DNA of 64,000 bases from the NCBI GenBank assembly GCA_005765155.1, contig VCCP01000003.1:4650001-4714000 (forward strand), read 5' to 3'. The notes beneath the pieces were generated by a model. The model did no database searches. It was not told the DNA's origin and saw nothing but the letters and a program-made list of their open reading frames with translations. The translations under genes and the position numbers were made by a program. The stretch comes from Zelopaecilomyces penicillatus. Lineage: Eukaryota > Ascomycota > Sordariomycetes > Hypocreales > Pseudodiploosporaceae. Shown piece after piece: positions 47,769 to 58,234 of the stretch. Each line of letters begins with the position of its first letter. Positions within the stretch are counted from its first letter, which is position 1.

Positions 47769-48279
47769 TTGTTGTTGTTGCATTCGCTGTAACATCTGAG
47801 GCTGTTGAGACATTCCCGGCTGCGGCATCGGAAAGCCTTGCATGCCAGGACCCATCATGTAGTTGTTCGGTGCGAAATTCTGTGGAACGGCCGACGATAG
47901 CACTTGACCGTATGGCCCGCCTGGAAATTGTTGTTGATAGCCGGGCACTATGGATGGGTTTGTTAGTCTTTTTCGTTACTGGGGCTTGTCGACAGCCCAG
48001 GCTTGAATTCTGCTTGTGTTTCCTGGGAGGAGTTCGCGACTTACTGTGGCCATTCGGTGCCATGTTGGGCATTCCTGGATTCTGCATCATCCCAGCATTG
48101 GCATCTGGCATCATTTGAGGGTTTGCGCCAGGCACAAAGCTGCCCTGGGGAGCCACGCCGGGGAACTGTTGCTGACGATTATACATGACTTGTTGACCTG
48201 GTTGCACTCCAGGCTGTTGCGCGGCACCAGGGTTGAAGGAGGGAGCAGCATTTCCGAAGCCGTAGTTGGTGGAGTACAT
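46633..48279 (-). CDS. SNF11/SS18-like SWI/SNF subunit with long poly-Gln
   Basis: Three exons: 48279-48045, 47947-47092 and 47035-46633, giving 497 residues. The introns of 97 and 56 bp rejoin NGH-MPGYQQQ and DYLQ-CMRRLQ. The N-terminal half is Pro/Gly/Met/Asn/Gln-rich, with a poly-Gln tract of about 85 residues broken by His and Asn. Past it lies the one structured part: LLLDINHELLYESIQIQ, a linker of about 30 residues, then CMRRLQANLSYMAALADRK. This matches the pattern of the SSXT/SS18 N-terminal domain (LLDENHxLI...YQxxLHTNLVYLATIAD) and of yeast Snf11, which binds Snf2. Nuclear chromatin-remodelling subunit is therefore my inference; older fungal annotation of such genes is simply glutamine repeat protein. 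The C-terminus is again Pro/Met/Gly-rich. Confidence 0.78.
47528..47780 (-). repeat. CAG/CAA repeat encoding poly-Gln
   Basis: Mixed CAG and CAA codons with occasional CAC, CAT and AAT, so the repeat is interrupted and relatively stable, though it probably varies between strains. Because it has no stops in several frames it produces long poly-Leu and poly-Ala/Val frames on the other strand. Confidence 0.95.
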
Positions 48280-50125
48280 GGCTGTCGAGCGTTTAATGAG
48301 TGGCTGTTGAGGCGCGTACAGGTACAGCAGGCCCTTGCGGATGATGGTGGGCAGACGGGGGAACGAGAGTAAGACGCGGCGGGATCAGAGCCAGCGTGTG
48401 TGTGATGTGTGTGTGTGTGTGGCGACAGGTTAACAGGCTACCTAGACACAGGGTTCGTTCGTGGTGATCGGTCTCAATTGGCCTGATATGGGCCAGGATC
48501 ACAGGATTTCTCAGACGCACACACGGACTCGCGCAAAGGGCGAACACAAAATGGGTATTTGACGACACTTCTTTTTTTTACCTACACCAGCACAGCTGGC
48601 AGCAGTAGACAGTAATTGACGGCGATTATGTGGGAGGATCGAACAGGGGTGTCGGAATCAGAAGGTTGATATTACGGTAGTCGTTTCCCCAAAAAAGACT
48701 TGTCAATTCGTTGTTTGAGGTGGCAGCAAAGAGGAGCGTGGCAAAAAGGGTCAAGGCACCAGCAGTCCCCAACTTATTATAAGAACAATGATAAGAAAAA
48801 GAGATATATAGCCGAAACAGAGGACTATTGTTCTTTCAATAGCCGCGCGTGTGCCTCGGGAACCGGGATCGAAGCTCAGCTCGGTGGTGTTGCGACGTTG
48901 CTCGGGAAGGATTGCGTCGTTGGAGGGATCGCACTGGAGGAGAAGCGGTTGCGCTGTCGCGACTAGCGAGCTCGTGAGGGTATTCGGAGACGTGGGCGGT
49001 GAGAACAAAGAGGCACGAGGATACTCAGAATACGCGCACGATCTGGTGGGTAGATGGGTGGAGGGTGCCTTGGTTTGGGATGCAAACGGCAAAGTCGCAA
49101 AGGAGCGATGGAAATCTTGGTCCTGCTGGCGATTGTCGTGCTCAAGGGGGGGTGCTGACAAAAAAAGCCTACATAGGTGCGTCCCACGATTAGGTAAGGT
49201 TGCAGGTTACGTTGGTAGACGATAGGGGAGTTTCGGTGGACAAGTCCCGAGCCCGGTCACGAGGCGCGTCAGCGGGGCCGGGACGAGATTGTTGGGCGCT
49301 GCCAATGCCGGCAAGCAGCGGGTGCTTACAGGCCGTATTAGTGTGATGGAATACGGGTACAGGGGACGCCTCATGCCGGAGGAGCCATAGTGGGTGTAGT
49401 GTACACTAGCAAAGTGCCTCAAGGATTCTGATATTGATTTGGATGGAATTTGACCTCATGCAAACCCCTGCCACTGTCAGAGTCTCCGTCTGATGCATAC
49501 AAGTGTCTACATAGGTACTACTAAGGTACCATTATTACTTTAGGTACTAGGGCATAGCAACTGAGGTAATCAGTAATTTATAACTATTCTACTTGCTACA
49601 AGACCCTGATGCCAGTAATAACTGACAAAGTGGTGAGCAAAGCCAAAGTGTTTCGGGTGATAAGAGCCCACAAGCCATAGTCATTCATATCTTAACAATT
49701 ATAGCATTTCAAAGGCCACGAAACTGTGGCAGGACCACGCCAGGCAATACTTATCCCATGAAGTGGGTGGTTTTTCGCTGCCTCTCAATATCAAGCCACC
49801 TAGTACACACAGAAAAACGAAATGAGGGGGGACTACAAGGGAAAGCCAGGATAGAAACAGAGCAACGTGTTTCGTTTTCTTTTTCTATTTTTTTTTCTCA
49901 AATTTATCTGCTGTCCATAAGTTCTTTTCTCCGCATCGAGCAATACCTATAGATAAATACCTAGATACAGCCAGAGTATGGCATCATGCGCCTCTTGTCA
50001 CAGCTTGTGTACCAAACCAACCCGTCAATACACCTCCTGCCGATCCATATCGGCAAATATCGCAGTAAAAAAGAACCACCATTCTTCCATCCCAGGTCTG
50101 ACCCTGACTGTAGTATCATTTGTAA
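48280..50125. other. 1.8 kb spacer
   Basis: Promoter side of the poly-Gln gene, with a TG-rich run at 48396-48421, then unassigned sequence to the 3' end of the next minus-strand gene. Frames of up to 136 codons around 48751-49225 overlap on both strands and look like chance. Confidence 0.55.
48396..48421. repeat. (TG)n microsatellite
   Basis: Nearly pure TG dinucleotides with one GA interruption, about 120-140 bp upstream of the poly-Gln gene start. Confidence 0.85.
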
Positions 50126-51193
50126 TTACGAGCCAAAGGGGCCAGTGCGCCCACCCACCCCATTCAGGATAATGGAAACAATGACTTCCTGATGCTTATT
50201 GTAAATATGATAAACTGCAGCTGTATAGTCCTTTTGCACGAAATCGTTGAGCGCTGACCCCAAAGTTTCTATTAGGGCTGCGCTCCTCCCTTTCAACTCT
50301 TCTCTTGCCATCTCGCTCCAGTTTTTGAAACGGTTGTTGACCTGCAATGCGACACTAATGGTTTGCACGGTGTTGCCTGCTGGCTGGGCAATACCGGCAC
50401 GTAAAATACCTTTACCCCGGTCTCCAAGAGTTTGTCTGGCTAGTGCCTCCATCTTGTGGAATATGGAGGTCGTGAAGACAAATCCACCAACAATGGGGAT
50501 TGTGTAATCGGTGAATCCCGTAGATCGATACAAGTGGAGGAGCGCCCCGCCGGCGGCTTCGACCTTGGCGATTTCCTTACCAAAGAACGGATGGCGGGGG
50601 TGTATATCTCTAGTGTGCTGTCTTTGCTTGACTTCGACGGTGTTCTTAGGACTGTGCCTGACACCAAGGTTGGTGTCGATGATTTTGTCGGCTTCCTTGT
50701 TGTCCGTCTCTGATTTGGGAGAGTGTGTGGTGTCGTCGGGATGCGGGGTTAGGGTTGGGACTGATGCTTCCTCAGTCGCTCCACCGGAGCCATCATCGGC
50801 GGCGGTTTCTTCAAGACCTGCTGTCCTGTATCCAGATTTTCCAGCAAGAGACCCCCCAACGTCTAACTTTTTGTTGTAGAAGCTGCCGTTCTGGCATCGA
50901 GAACCAAGTCTATCAAAATTGGCAAGCACATCCATTGTCTTCACCGATGTTCCAAAACTTGATTTGATCGATGCCGTGCAGCTTCCGTATGTATGCCGCC
51001 CAGTCCATTCCGGTACGTCCATATAGGCAAAATAGGACGGCACCAAAAAATAAGTCACGAGCGTGTTCGCTGCAATCAAGCAGTCTGCATGAAATTTTGC
51101 GTTTTGCTCTTCATTACAATGGTAGACGGTTTGTGCCTCCACGATTTGAAGCCCGGCCAGCAAGGCTGGGACGAGCACTGTAAGCCGGACCAT
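50126..51193 (-). CDS. Secreted protein of unknown function
   Basis: Single exon, 355 residues from the ATG at 51193 (MVRLTVLVPALLAG). An ATG 12 codons upstream would bury the signal peptide, so it is less likely. Signal cleavage is expected after ...QIVEAQ. The N-terminal domain (about 20-125) has four cysteines (YHC, ADC, YGSC, SRC), consistent with two disulphides. A Thr/Ser/Asp/Pro-rich linker follows (about 135-190). The C-terminal half starts near HPFFGKEIAKVEAAGG and has GALLHLYRSTGF, DYTIPIVGGFVFTTSIFHKME and an amphipathic VQKDYTAAVYHIYNKH stretch, ending IILNGVGGRTGPFGS. No catalytic motif or named family is recognised. The two-domain build with a flexible linker suggests an extracellular protein of the wall or host interface, which is speculation. 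Confidence 0.72.
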   Translation of the reverse strand: MVRLTVLVPALLAGLQIVEAQTVYHCNEEQNAKFHADCLIAANTLVTYFLVPSYFAYMDVPEWTGRHTYGSCTASIKSSFGTSVKTMDVLANFDRLGSRCQNGSFYNKKLDVGGSLAGKSGYRTAGLEETAADDGSGGATEEASVPTLTPHPDDTTHSPKSETDNKEADKIIDTNLGVRHSPKNTVEVKQRQHTRDIHPRHPFFGKEIAKVEAAGGALLHLYRSTGFTDYTIPIVGGFVFTTSIFHKMEALARQTLGDRGKGILRAGIAQPAGNTVQTISVALQVNNRFKNWSEMAREELKGRSAALIETLGSALNDFVQKDYTAAVYHIYNKHQEVIVSIILNGVGGRTGPFGS

Positions 51194-52477
51194 ATCTGAA
51201 GCTGTGTAGGGAGGGGATCTGGAAGACAAGAAGAAGTGACTGTTGTATTGTTGTGATGATGAATTGTTGTTAGGGTTTTGGCTGTAATGGTGGGAAGTTC
51301 AGAGTTTTATAAGTGAATGATTTGTACAGCTTTTCTTACTGCGGCTACTACCCTCGCTCTGGATAACGACTATATGAATCAATTATCAATACTCTGGTCT
51401 AATTTGAATCAATTGTCTAGATGACTATGAAATTTCCCGTGCTCAAACACACTAAGCTGACTGTGTTGATGCCTTTAGTTTCGTTGTAGCAAAGGTTGAG
51501 AAGGAAACCCAACTACTATCCAGAGGCGAACGAGCCTCGGACTTGAAGGGGTGGGCCGGGCCACCGGCTCGGCGATGATGGGAGAGAGCAATGCTGAAAC
51601 TTTACCCATTTCCGGCAAGGCGCTGAACAACCTAGACGAATTGGCTTTTGTACGGATCCCAAACTGAAAGAAAAGGGGAACACTAGGCTTGACATTGTCA
51701 AGGTAATTGCATCCGCCAGATTGCCCCGAGCCCCGAACCCCGAGCCCCGCCGTGATATTGATATCAACATCAGCCCAAATACAGTTGCAGCTTATTTTTC
51801 GTACACACCCAAGGTTCCCATAGCTACAGAAACTCATCGCACCATCCTACCATGTATTAATTACCCATCAGACTATACAAATGCCTAGGTAATCTGTCTC
51901 CTGGTAAGGCTGATGCAACACGTTTGCCGCTCGCCTTTACTGCTTTTCGCGTACATATGCATGGCTTCCAACTATCAGTCCCACTGCATGGTCATCGGCA
52001 TACACTTTACGGAAATCCACACCATCTGCAGCCATATGTACAAGTAGTTTTGTATATCCAAAAGGACTCTGCTAGCTGATGACACTGGCTTATTATAAGC
52101 TTAAAAGTCAACATGATTGTCAGACATGGAACCAAAGTATCGCCATTAGCGTTTTAGTTAGTTTCCCCCCAGGGGAAAGGGAGAGCTACATTTTCTCTCT
52201 AATTACAGGCTCTTCATAGAACTTCTTGCGTTTGCATATTCCACGTTCTTCCCTGCGCTTCATAAATTGATCCTATAAAGCAACACCGACCATCTTATGG
52301 TGGTGGTAGGTAGTTCATAGGTGTATTTCCCCATACTACTAATTGATGACATGAAATAAATACTATATTATTCTAGTGCCCTGGTTTCTTGGATCTTCTA
52401 ACATCAACTACTTCTCAGCCCCTTTTCTTCCTTTCTACATCATCCATAACAGTAACAGATACGTCCTCGTCCTTCCC
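51194..52477. other. 1.3 kb spacer
   Basis: Promoter of the secreted-protein gene and 3' flank of the esterase gene. It is largely AT-rich from 51850 on. No gene is seen. Confidence 0.6.
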
Positions 52478-53684
52478 TTACTTGTAGTATTTTCCATACT
52501 TGGATACCCCCTTGACAATATCGATAAAGTGTTTGGCTATAATCTCGTTGGTTCTTTCAGAGGGGTGTAGCTCATCCTGCCTAAATATCATGCCCGTCAG
52601 TATATACACCGCAAACGATTATGCTGTTCAGCAAAGCAAGTCCCGAGTATGGCTTGTTTGACCATGGGGAAGTATTTGTTTTACTCATTCCAACGCGCAA
52701 GTCAGAGAAGGAATGAGAATAGAACACAACCTGGATATACTGGGATGGTACTCACCACATAAAGCTTGATCTCGGTTTCTTGGAAGTCACGCAATTGGTC
52801 ATGCTTGTGGGGCAGACATTGTAATAACCCGTCGAATTCGCTGGTGAACTGTAATGGAGCTGCGGGTTCGAGTACAAGTCCAACAACAACGAGTGTACAT
52901 CAAAGATGGCCAGCGTTGCCTGCGGCCATCTCTTTTTCAAGAGCAGGTTGAAGGGGCCTCCAGTTTCCATCATTGTGTTGACGCTTGTCGAATACTGTCT
53001 CATCTTTTGGGCCATTTCAACCGTGTTATAGTTTGTCTTGTTCGTCCAATATGGACCATTTCCGGCCTGGCCGTTGGCAACACCGCCCAGTGGCGCATAC
53101 ATTGGAAGTATGTCAAGCGGGGCGAGGTTGAACAACACAAACCGCCTGCCTCCGGTCTTGTAGATATTGTCAAAGACCTCCCAATTGCAGTCAACATATT
53201 CCGAAATAGTCTTGCCTGGCAACTGCACACCGTCCAAGAACCCACTGATGCCAATATCATTCGTCCCAACCCATAGCGTATACACCGTGTTATCGGGCCG
53301 GCGGTTAGGATACAGTTTCTTGAAGGGGAGATCATCCTTGAATGCCGACATCTCCAGCTCCAGTACTGAGGGAGCATAGACGGTAGGTGTGATTAGTCGT
53401 TTCGAGACGCGTTCAGTACAAATGGCTCCGTTGATGGCGTAGTCATATAGGGTAGCTCCAGTCTGGTTGGCGACAAACCTGGCCCATGTGTAACCACCAC
53501 TGATTGTCTGGTTGCTTGGGGGAAGCATCTTTCCCGGCGGAGGATATTTTCCATTTTGAAATAAATAGTTCAAGCGACCTTCGTCCGTATAGCTGTCTCC
53601 AAAAGTGATGAGGTTGTCAATTTGGGTGGCCGCCGCGGTGGCCGCGGTGGCAACGGCGCAAAACACTGAGGTTAAGAAACGCAT
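52478..53684 (-). CDS. Secreted SGNH/GDSL esterase (CE16-like)
   Basis: Two exons, 53684-52756 and 52580-52478, giving 343 residues. The 175 bp intron is supported because the second exon supplies the missing catalytic DxxH. The signal peptide covers about 1-20 (MRFLTSVFCAVATAA). SGNH blocks: FGDSYTDEG with nucleophile Ser31, the YAINGA region for the Gly, GTNDIG for the Asn, and DELHPS with Asp312 and His315. Several NxS/T glycosylation sites (NQT, NKT, NST) support secretion. The ITFGDSYTDEG start and overall length resemble the acetyl-esterases of carbohydrate-esterase family 16, so removal of acetyl groups from plant or wall oligosaccharides is likely; a lipase or other ester substrate is possible. 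The ATG at 53684 gives the cleanest signal peptide; one six codons upstream is also in frame. Confidence 0.9.
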
Positions 53685-54514
53685 GTCTGTTCTCCAAACC
53701 ACAAAGTATCACAAACAGATCAAAAGCTTTGATTCTTCAAACAAACAATGCTTCCAAGTTGGCGAAACACATTTATTTAAGTATTATAGCAAGAAATACC
53801 CGGATTCCCGGGCCACACTCTGTGAGAGCTTCAGTGGCCGGGAATGGGGCTGGCGAGCCGCGTTTTTGGGGTAGCATTTTCTCTCATTCCCGTCCCGTTC
53901 GGCTTACACGACATCTAGTCAACAAATCTCAAGGTCTCGGATTTGTCCACATGGGGGAGCCCGCCGAGCTCAGACCAACGCCATACGCAAGGTTGTGCAT
54001 GTTTCAGCCCGCTGTTGAGCATAATGGAACCCCGAACAGATAGAACAGGTAGCCGGGTCACTTTTGTCGCGGTTCATTGGGGTCGGAATTGGAAGCTAGA
54101 CAAGGGCGTTCGCTCGCTAACATCGGGCTTATAGCAGCTCAGTCAGCACCGTCGCTGGCACGGGCCGAGCTTCTGGGGTAGGATCGTGATTTTTATCTCG
54201 ATTTTGGGAATGGTGATGTTCGGTTGATCCAGACGAGTAATCTGCCGAACATTATCAATCCATCTTCAAATACCTACGTAATTAGCAAGAATGCTTAGTA
54301 GGTAAGGATGTGTCCGACAAAACCAATCCCAACCAAATTTGGAACATGGACTGTAAGCCTCTCAGCTCCCATTGACGTTGTAATGTTACTGTGAATGAGC
54401 ACATGTTGAATGGCTCCCCATTGAGACTAGCAAGAAGAGGGTAAGTGGGAATATTCATTATCGTTAAGCTAGATATTATGTGCAGACTTTTACATTATAT
54501 TCATACAGAGCCGC
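53685..54514. other. Spacer upstream of the esterase gene
   Basis: 830 bp holding the esterase promoter and the 3' end of the MHYT gene. No gene or clear motif is seen. Confidence 0.6.
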
Positions 54515-57500
54515 TCATGATGCAGCTCTATCCATACAGAGCGCAAGTAACTCGTCCACGAAGGCGGACCCCTTCCCTCCATTCTCCGCGGCGTCATTAA
54601 GCTCGCCGACCGCCACTGCTGTCCGGAAATTTTGCAGCGGCGTTGATGTGTTTGATCGTGCCTCTTCAATAACAGAGAGTTCGCACTCGGTTGGTGTAGA
54701 ATCGCTACCTGTCATCTTCCGACTCAGACTACTTATAGAAGCACGTTTCTGTTGAGAACTCATTGTTAGTGTTATTCTACAGCCGCAAGCTACCCTCATC
54801 CAAAGTTATGCCCCGATAGGGAAAAAGAATCAGTGTGTCTCACCTCTTGAACATTTATCATAATCTCTTGTGAAACCATAATACCGCCGAATGGTAGATG
54901 GGACGGGCTGCTCTTGGTCGCAGTGATCTTGGACCCTTCGAATGCTGTATCCTCAATATAGTGTGGTTTTTGGTCATCATCAACGCTCATGTCATCGCCA
55001 TGTTTATACCCTGAGCTACGGCGAGAAATGACTGCCGACAACCGCTCTTCACTCCTTCCGAAACCATGATTCTCCAGGGAAGGGTATTTCTGTCTCGTGA
55101 ATAATCTCCTTAGCCTGTTCGCTAGACGATTTTTTGATGTTGTTGTCCCTGAAGATGAGTCAGGCAGGGAAGTCGATGCTGTTCTTGATGTCACTGGTTG
55201 AAGCATAGACGACATTTCGCGGTGTACAATATGCGAAAACTCGACATGGTGGGGGGACCCTTCATACACAAGCTGTCGGACCTTGAAAAACTGCAGGGGC
55301 GTGAACTCGCATCGTGGGAAATTAATCATTGAATGAATCGGAATAACCAATCGAAAGGAGATCAGGGAGCACGTAGCTGCCTGGGCACCTGACTTCATGG
55401 GAGAACAAGGCACCTGAACAATTTTGGATGTGAGAGCCGCGTCGTCGAACATGGAATCGTCAAACCATGCTTTGAGGGTGTTTAATGCTTCAAGAAGTTC
55501 TTTTGCAAAGTGAGTTTCCTGTTTGGAACAATCCTGCAATCCGACAAGCAGCTGCTTAATGGTTGAGATGGTGAGGCCGTGCAAATGGCTGAGGAAAGTC
55601 AGCTGCCACTGCTGAAGGTGATCTGTCGATAACGGCACGGCTGGTAGCAAGTTTCTCGCGTTCTTTTGAACCAAGACATTGAAGCCGGAGTGGTCCAGCC
55701 TGGCTCGGACGGCAAAGATGCCAAGGTGGACCTTTGGGGTAAAAGCATCATGGCTCTCTGGCGCGGCGGACATGCAGCGTAGCTTCGCCTGGAAATCCGG
55801 CGTCTTGATCTGCATACTAGAACGAATGGTGCCCACGACCTGGTGTAATTCCGCAAATCGGAATCCGGAAGATTCGATCCTGTCCATTTCACGTCGACTA
55901 GAGACATGACGCACGAGAAACATGAGAGAGCCTCGGCCAAATTCTTGCTGTCTCTGATAGAGACCCTTTTCAGCCAGGCTCTCCAAGTCCAGCATCCTCT
56001 TAATATCTCTTGGTGTAGAGGGTTGATGAACTGAGGTATCCGAACTTCCAGCACCCTCTTGCTCCATCTCCATCACTCGGAGGCGCTTCGAGGTATTGCC
56101 CGTAACAAATATCTCGTCCCATAGAATGCCGGCGCTTTTGAGAGTCTCCTTTCTCTTGGATGCCAGCGCAGAGGCAGCAAGGCAGAAAAGTTCGCGAATT
56201 ATTATGTCGTATTTGTCCACCATGGTGCCATCATCCCCTACTAACTGTACTCGCATTCGATTATTCTTGAGGTTCGAAAGAAGGCCAATGTGAGCGGACA
56301 TTTCGCTGAACACGTTAGTGATGCTGGTCCAGTTCCTCGAGGCCCTGTACATCCAGTGGAAAAGCGGGTGTGCAGTGTCAAACACGTCGGTATTTGTCTG
56401 TCTAGAATTAGTTTCCAAAGATGATAAAGAATGATCAGACTATTACAATGCCACACTACCTTTGGAATGAATTCGTCTGTGACGACCTCGCTTGGGAGAA
56501 GCCCATCCTGATTAACCATGATTCTTCCTTTGTCGTCAAAAACCGCGGCAGCCAGAACAACCTGCTGAGCCTTGGTTGCATAAGCTCTTCTGACCCAGCT
56601 GGAGTAGGCAGCGCTGGCCACCATAACAACACATGCGGAAACAGACTGGTACTTGTCAGTAATTATTGCTTGAGACGCCTCCGATTTCAGGATAGGTGAA
56701 CTAACCAAGCAGATGACAACAATGATAAGTAGACCACGAGACGGATTATCCCTGCTAGAAAGGTGAAGTAGCTTATACTTGGTTCCAACAGCAGCACACC
56801 AGTGCATGCCAGACACCGCCCCAGCGAGTACCATGGCACAACCCAGTCTCCTCCACCACGCGTTTGTCCAAGAAGCATCAAAAACGAAGAAGAGCGCTAG
56901 TGCCGTGGTGCTGGCAGTCACGGCAATCAAGGCAGCACCGACGACATAAGGCAACTCATATGCGGAGCGGTAGTTGCTAATGGCAGCATCACCGAGATAA
57001 TGCATGCCACATATGGCTCCCCCGGAGAGTGTCCCAGATATAACAATCTGCCACCATCGGATTTTACTGTTAGAGCTCACCGCGACAAAAGCAAGAAGCA
57101 GCACAAGAATCGGAACGAAGAAGGAGAGTGCAGTTAGCTTGGTTGAGTAGGCGATCTGAAGCTCCGGTTGGCCATGAAGAATATCAATGGCTCTATTTCC
57201 GATGAAGTGCTGACCAGTCTGTCAGCCAGCGATCCAAAGTTTGAGAGTGAGTATAAACAAACCATAGACCAGATAGAAATACCACCCATAGATATTGCGG
57301 CACCAACTAGTAGAGCACTTGCAGACTGTCAGTATGAAGTTGACTTGATATGCTTGGGCTTTTGGTCATCATACAGGTTATAAAAGCCCTTGTTGGATGT
57401 CCGCCTCCTGATCAGTTCCAAGGTAGAGGCAGCCCCGACTAAACTGATGGCATAACTGAGGCTTACGAAGCCGGCATGGAAAGAAAATGGGACCTGCTGG

Positions 57501-57538
57501 CCCATGTACTGCTCAAGGACCTCTTCTGAAGCCGACAT
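54515..57538 (-). CDS. MHYT-domain membrane signalling protein
   Basis: Six exons: 57538-57375, 57317-57263, 57209-56706, 56645-56460, 56397-54844 and 54748-54515, giving 898 residues. The introns are 57, 53, 60, 62 and 94 bp. The joins rebuild three MHYT-type motifs: SMHFIGN (about 72-78, split by intron 2), GMHYLGD (141-147) and GMHWCAA (207-213), each near the end of a hydrophobic span in an N-terminal block of about seven spans (residues ~20-270). The 60 bp intron 3 (56646-56705) has no stop; removing it restores one continuous hydrophobic span (VVICL-SVSACVV). The cytoplasmic part begins FDDKGRIMVNQDGLLPSE, a PAS-like degenerate sensor block, and continues without a catalytic motif to a Ser/Arg-rich tail. 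In bacteria MHYT domains are proposed copper-bound sensors of O2, CO or NO. The fungal proteins are conserved, but their signal is unknown. Confidence 0.88.
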
Positions 57539-58215
57539 CTTGACTGATTTGACAAAGTACTGTAAGGACCGTTCGTCTGGGTCAAGACCGGGAGTCTTGT
57601 GGTGGATGTTTCCTTCATATATCTCGAACGACTATCATTTCGACATGGCAGAAGAGTGGGAATGAAAAGAAATCCAACTCAAGAGACGAGAGAGTCCAAG
57701 CGTAACGTGCCCTGCAGCGGAGGTGCACACAGTAGATGGATTTAACAGTCAGGAAGAACCGATAGACTGTTGGGCCAGAACCCTAGCGGGCGAGGACAAA
57801 ATGGTTTAATAGGGATTAAGAGGACAGAGAAAAGGAAAATAGATGATTTGTCCAGGCCTTGGCCTTGGCCGGGAAGGGCCCAACGCCTCATGTGGAAACA
57901 AGCAAAAAAAGAGAGCTACCATCATACCGCATCTGCTAAGAGCCATTTGCAGCATGCTACTGCTGTCGAGCGTATGAATTGCATGTGCGGCGGGCTAGAC
58001 TGGCAACTGGGCTGGGTGAGGATGTGTGGCCAAGAGCTGGATTCCCTAGCTTGACCCATAATTAAGAGGCCCGATGGCCTGGGACCAGGTCTGGCGAGAT
58101 GGCAGCCAAGCCGTGCAGGGCGTGTGGATGGTGTGGATGGTGTAGCTGTGCCGAACCGATTGGGTGCATGAACCCAAAGCACCAACACTTGGATGGATGG
58201 GTGGGCATTTGGCAA

Positions 58216-58234
58216 CCCCCCCCCCCCCCCCCCC
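58216..58234. repeat. Homopolymer of 19 C
   Basis: An uninterrupted C run, likely to be length-variable and prone to sequencing error, in non-coding DNA. Confidence 0.95.

Noticed and set aside
47345..48118. Poly-Val/Ala and poly-Leu frames on plus
   Set aside because: Shadows of the CAG/CAA repeat on the other strand; the sense frame has conserved SS18-like sequence and consistent introns.
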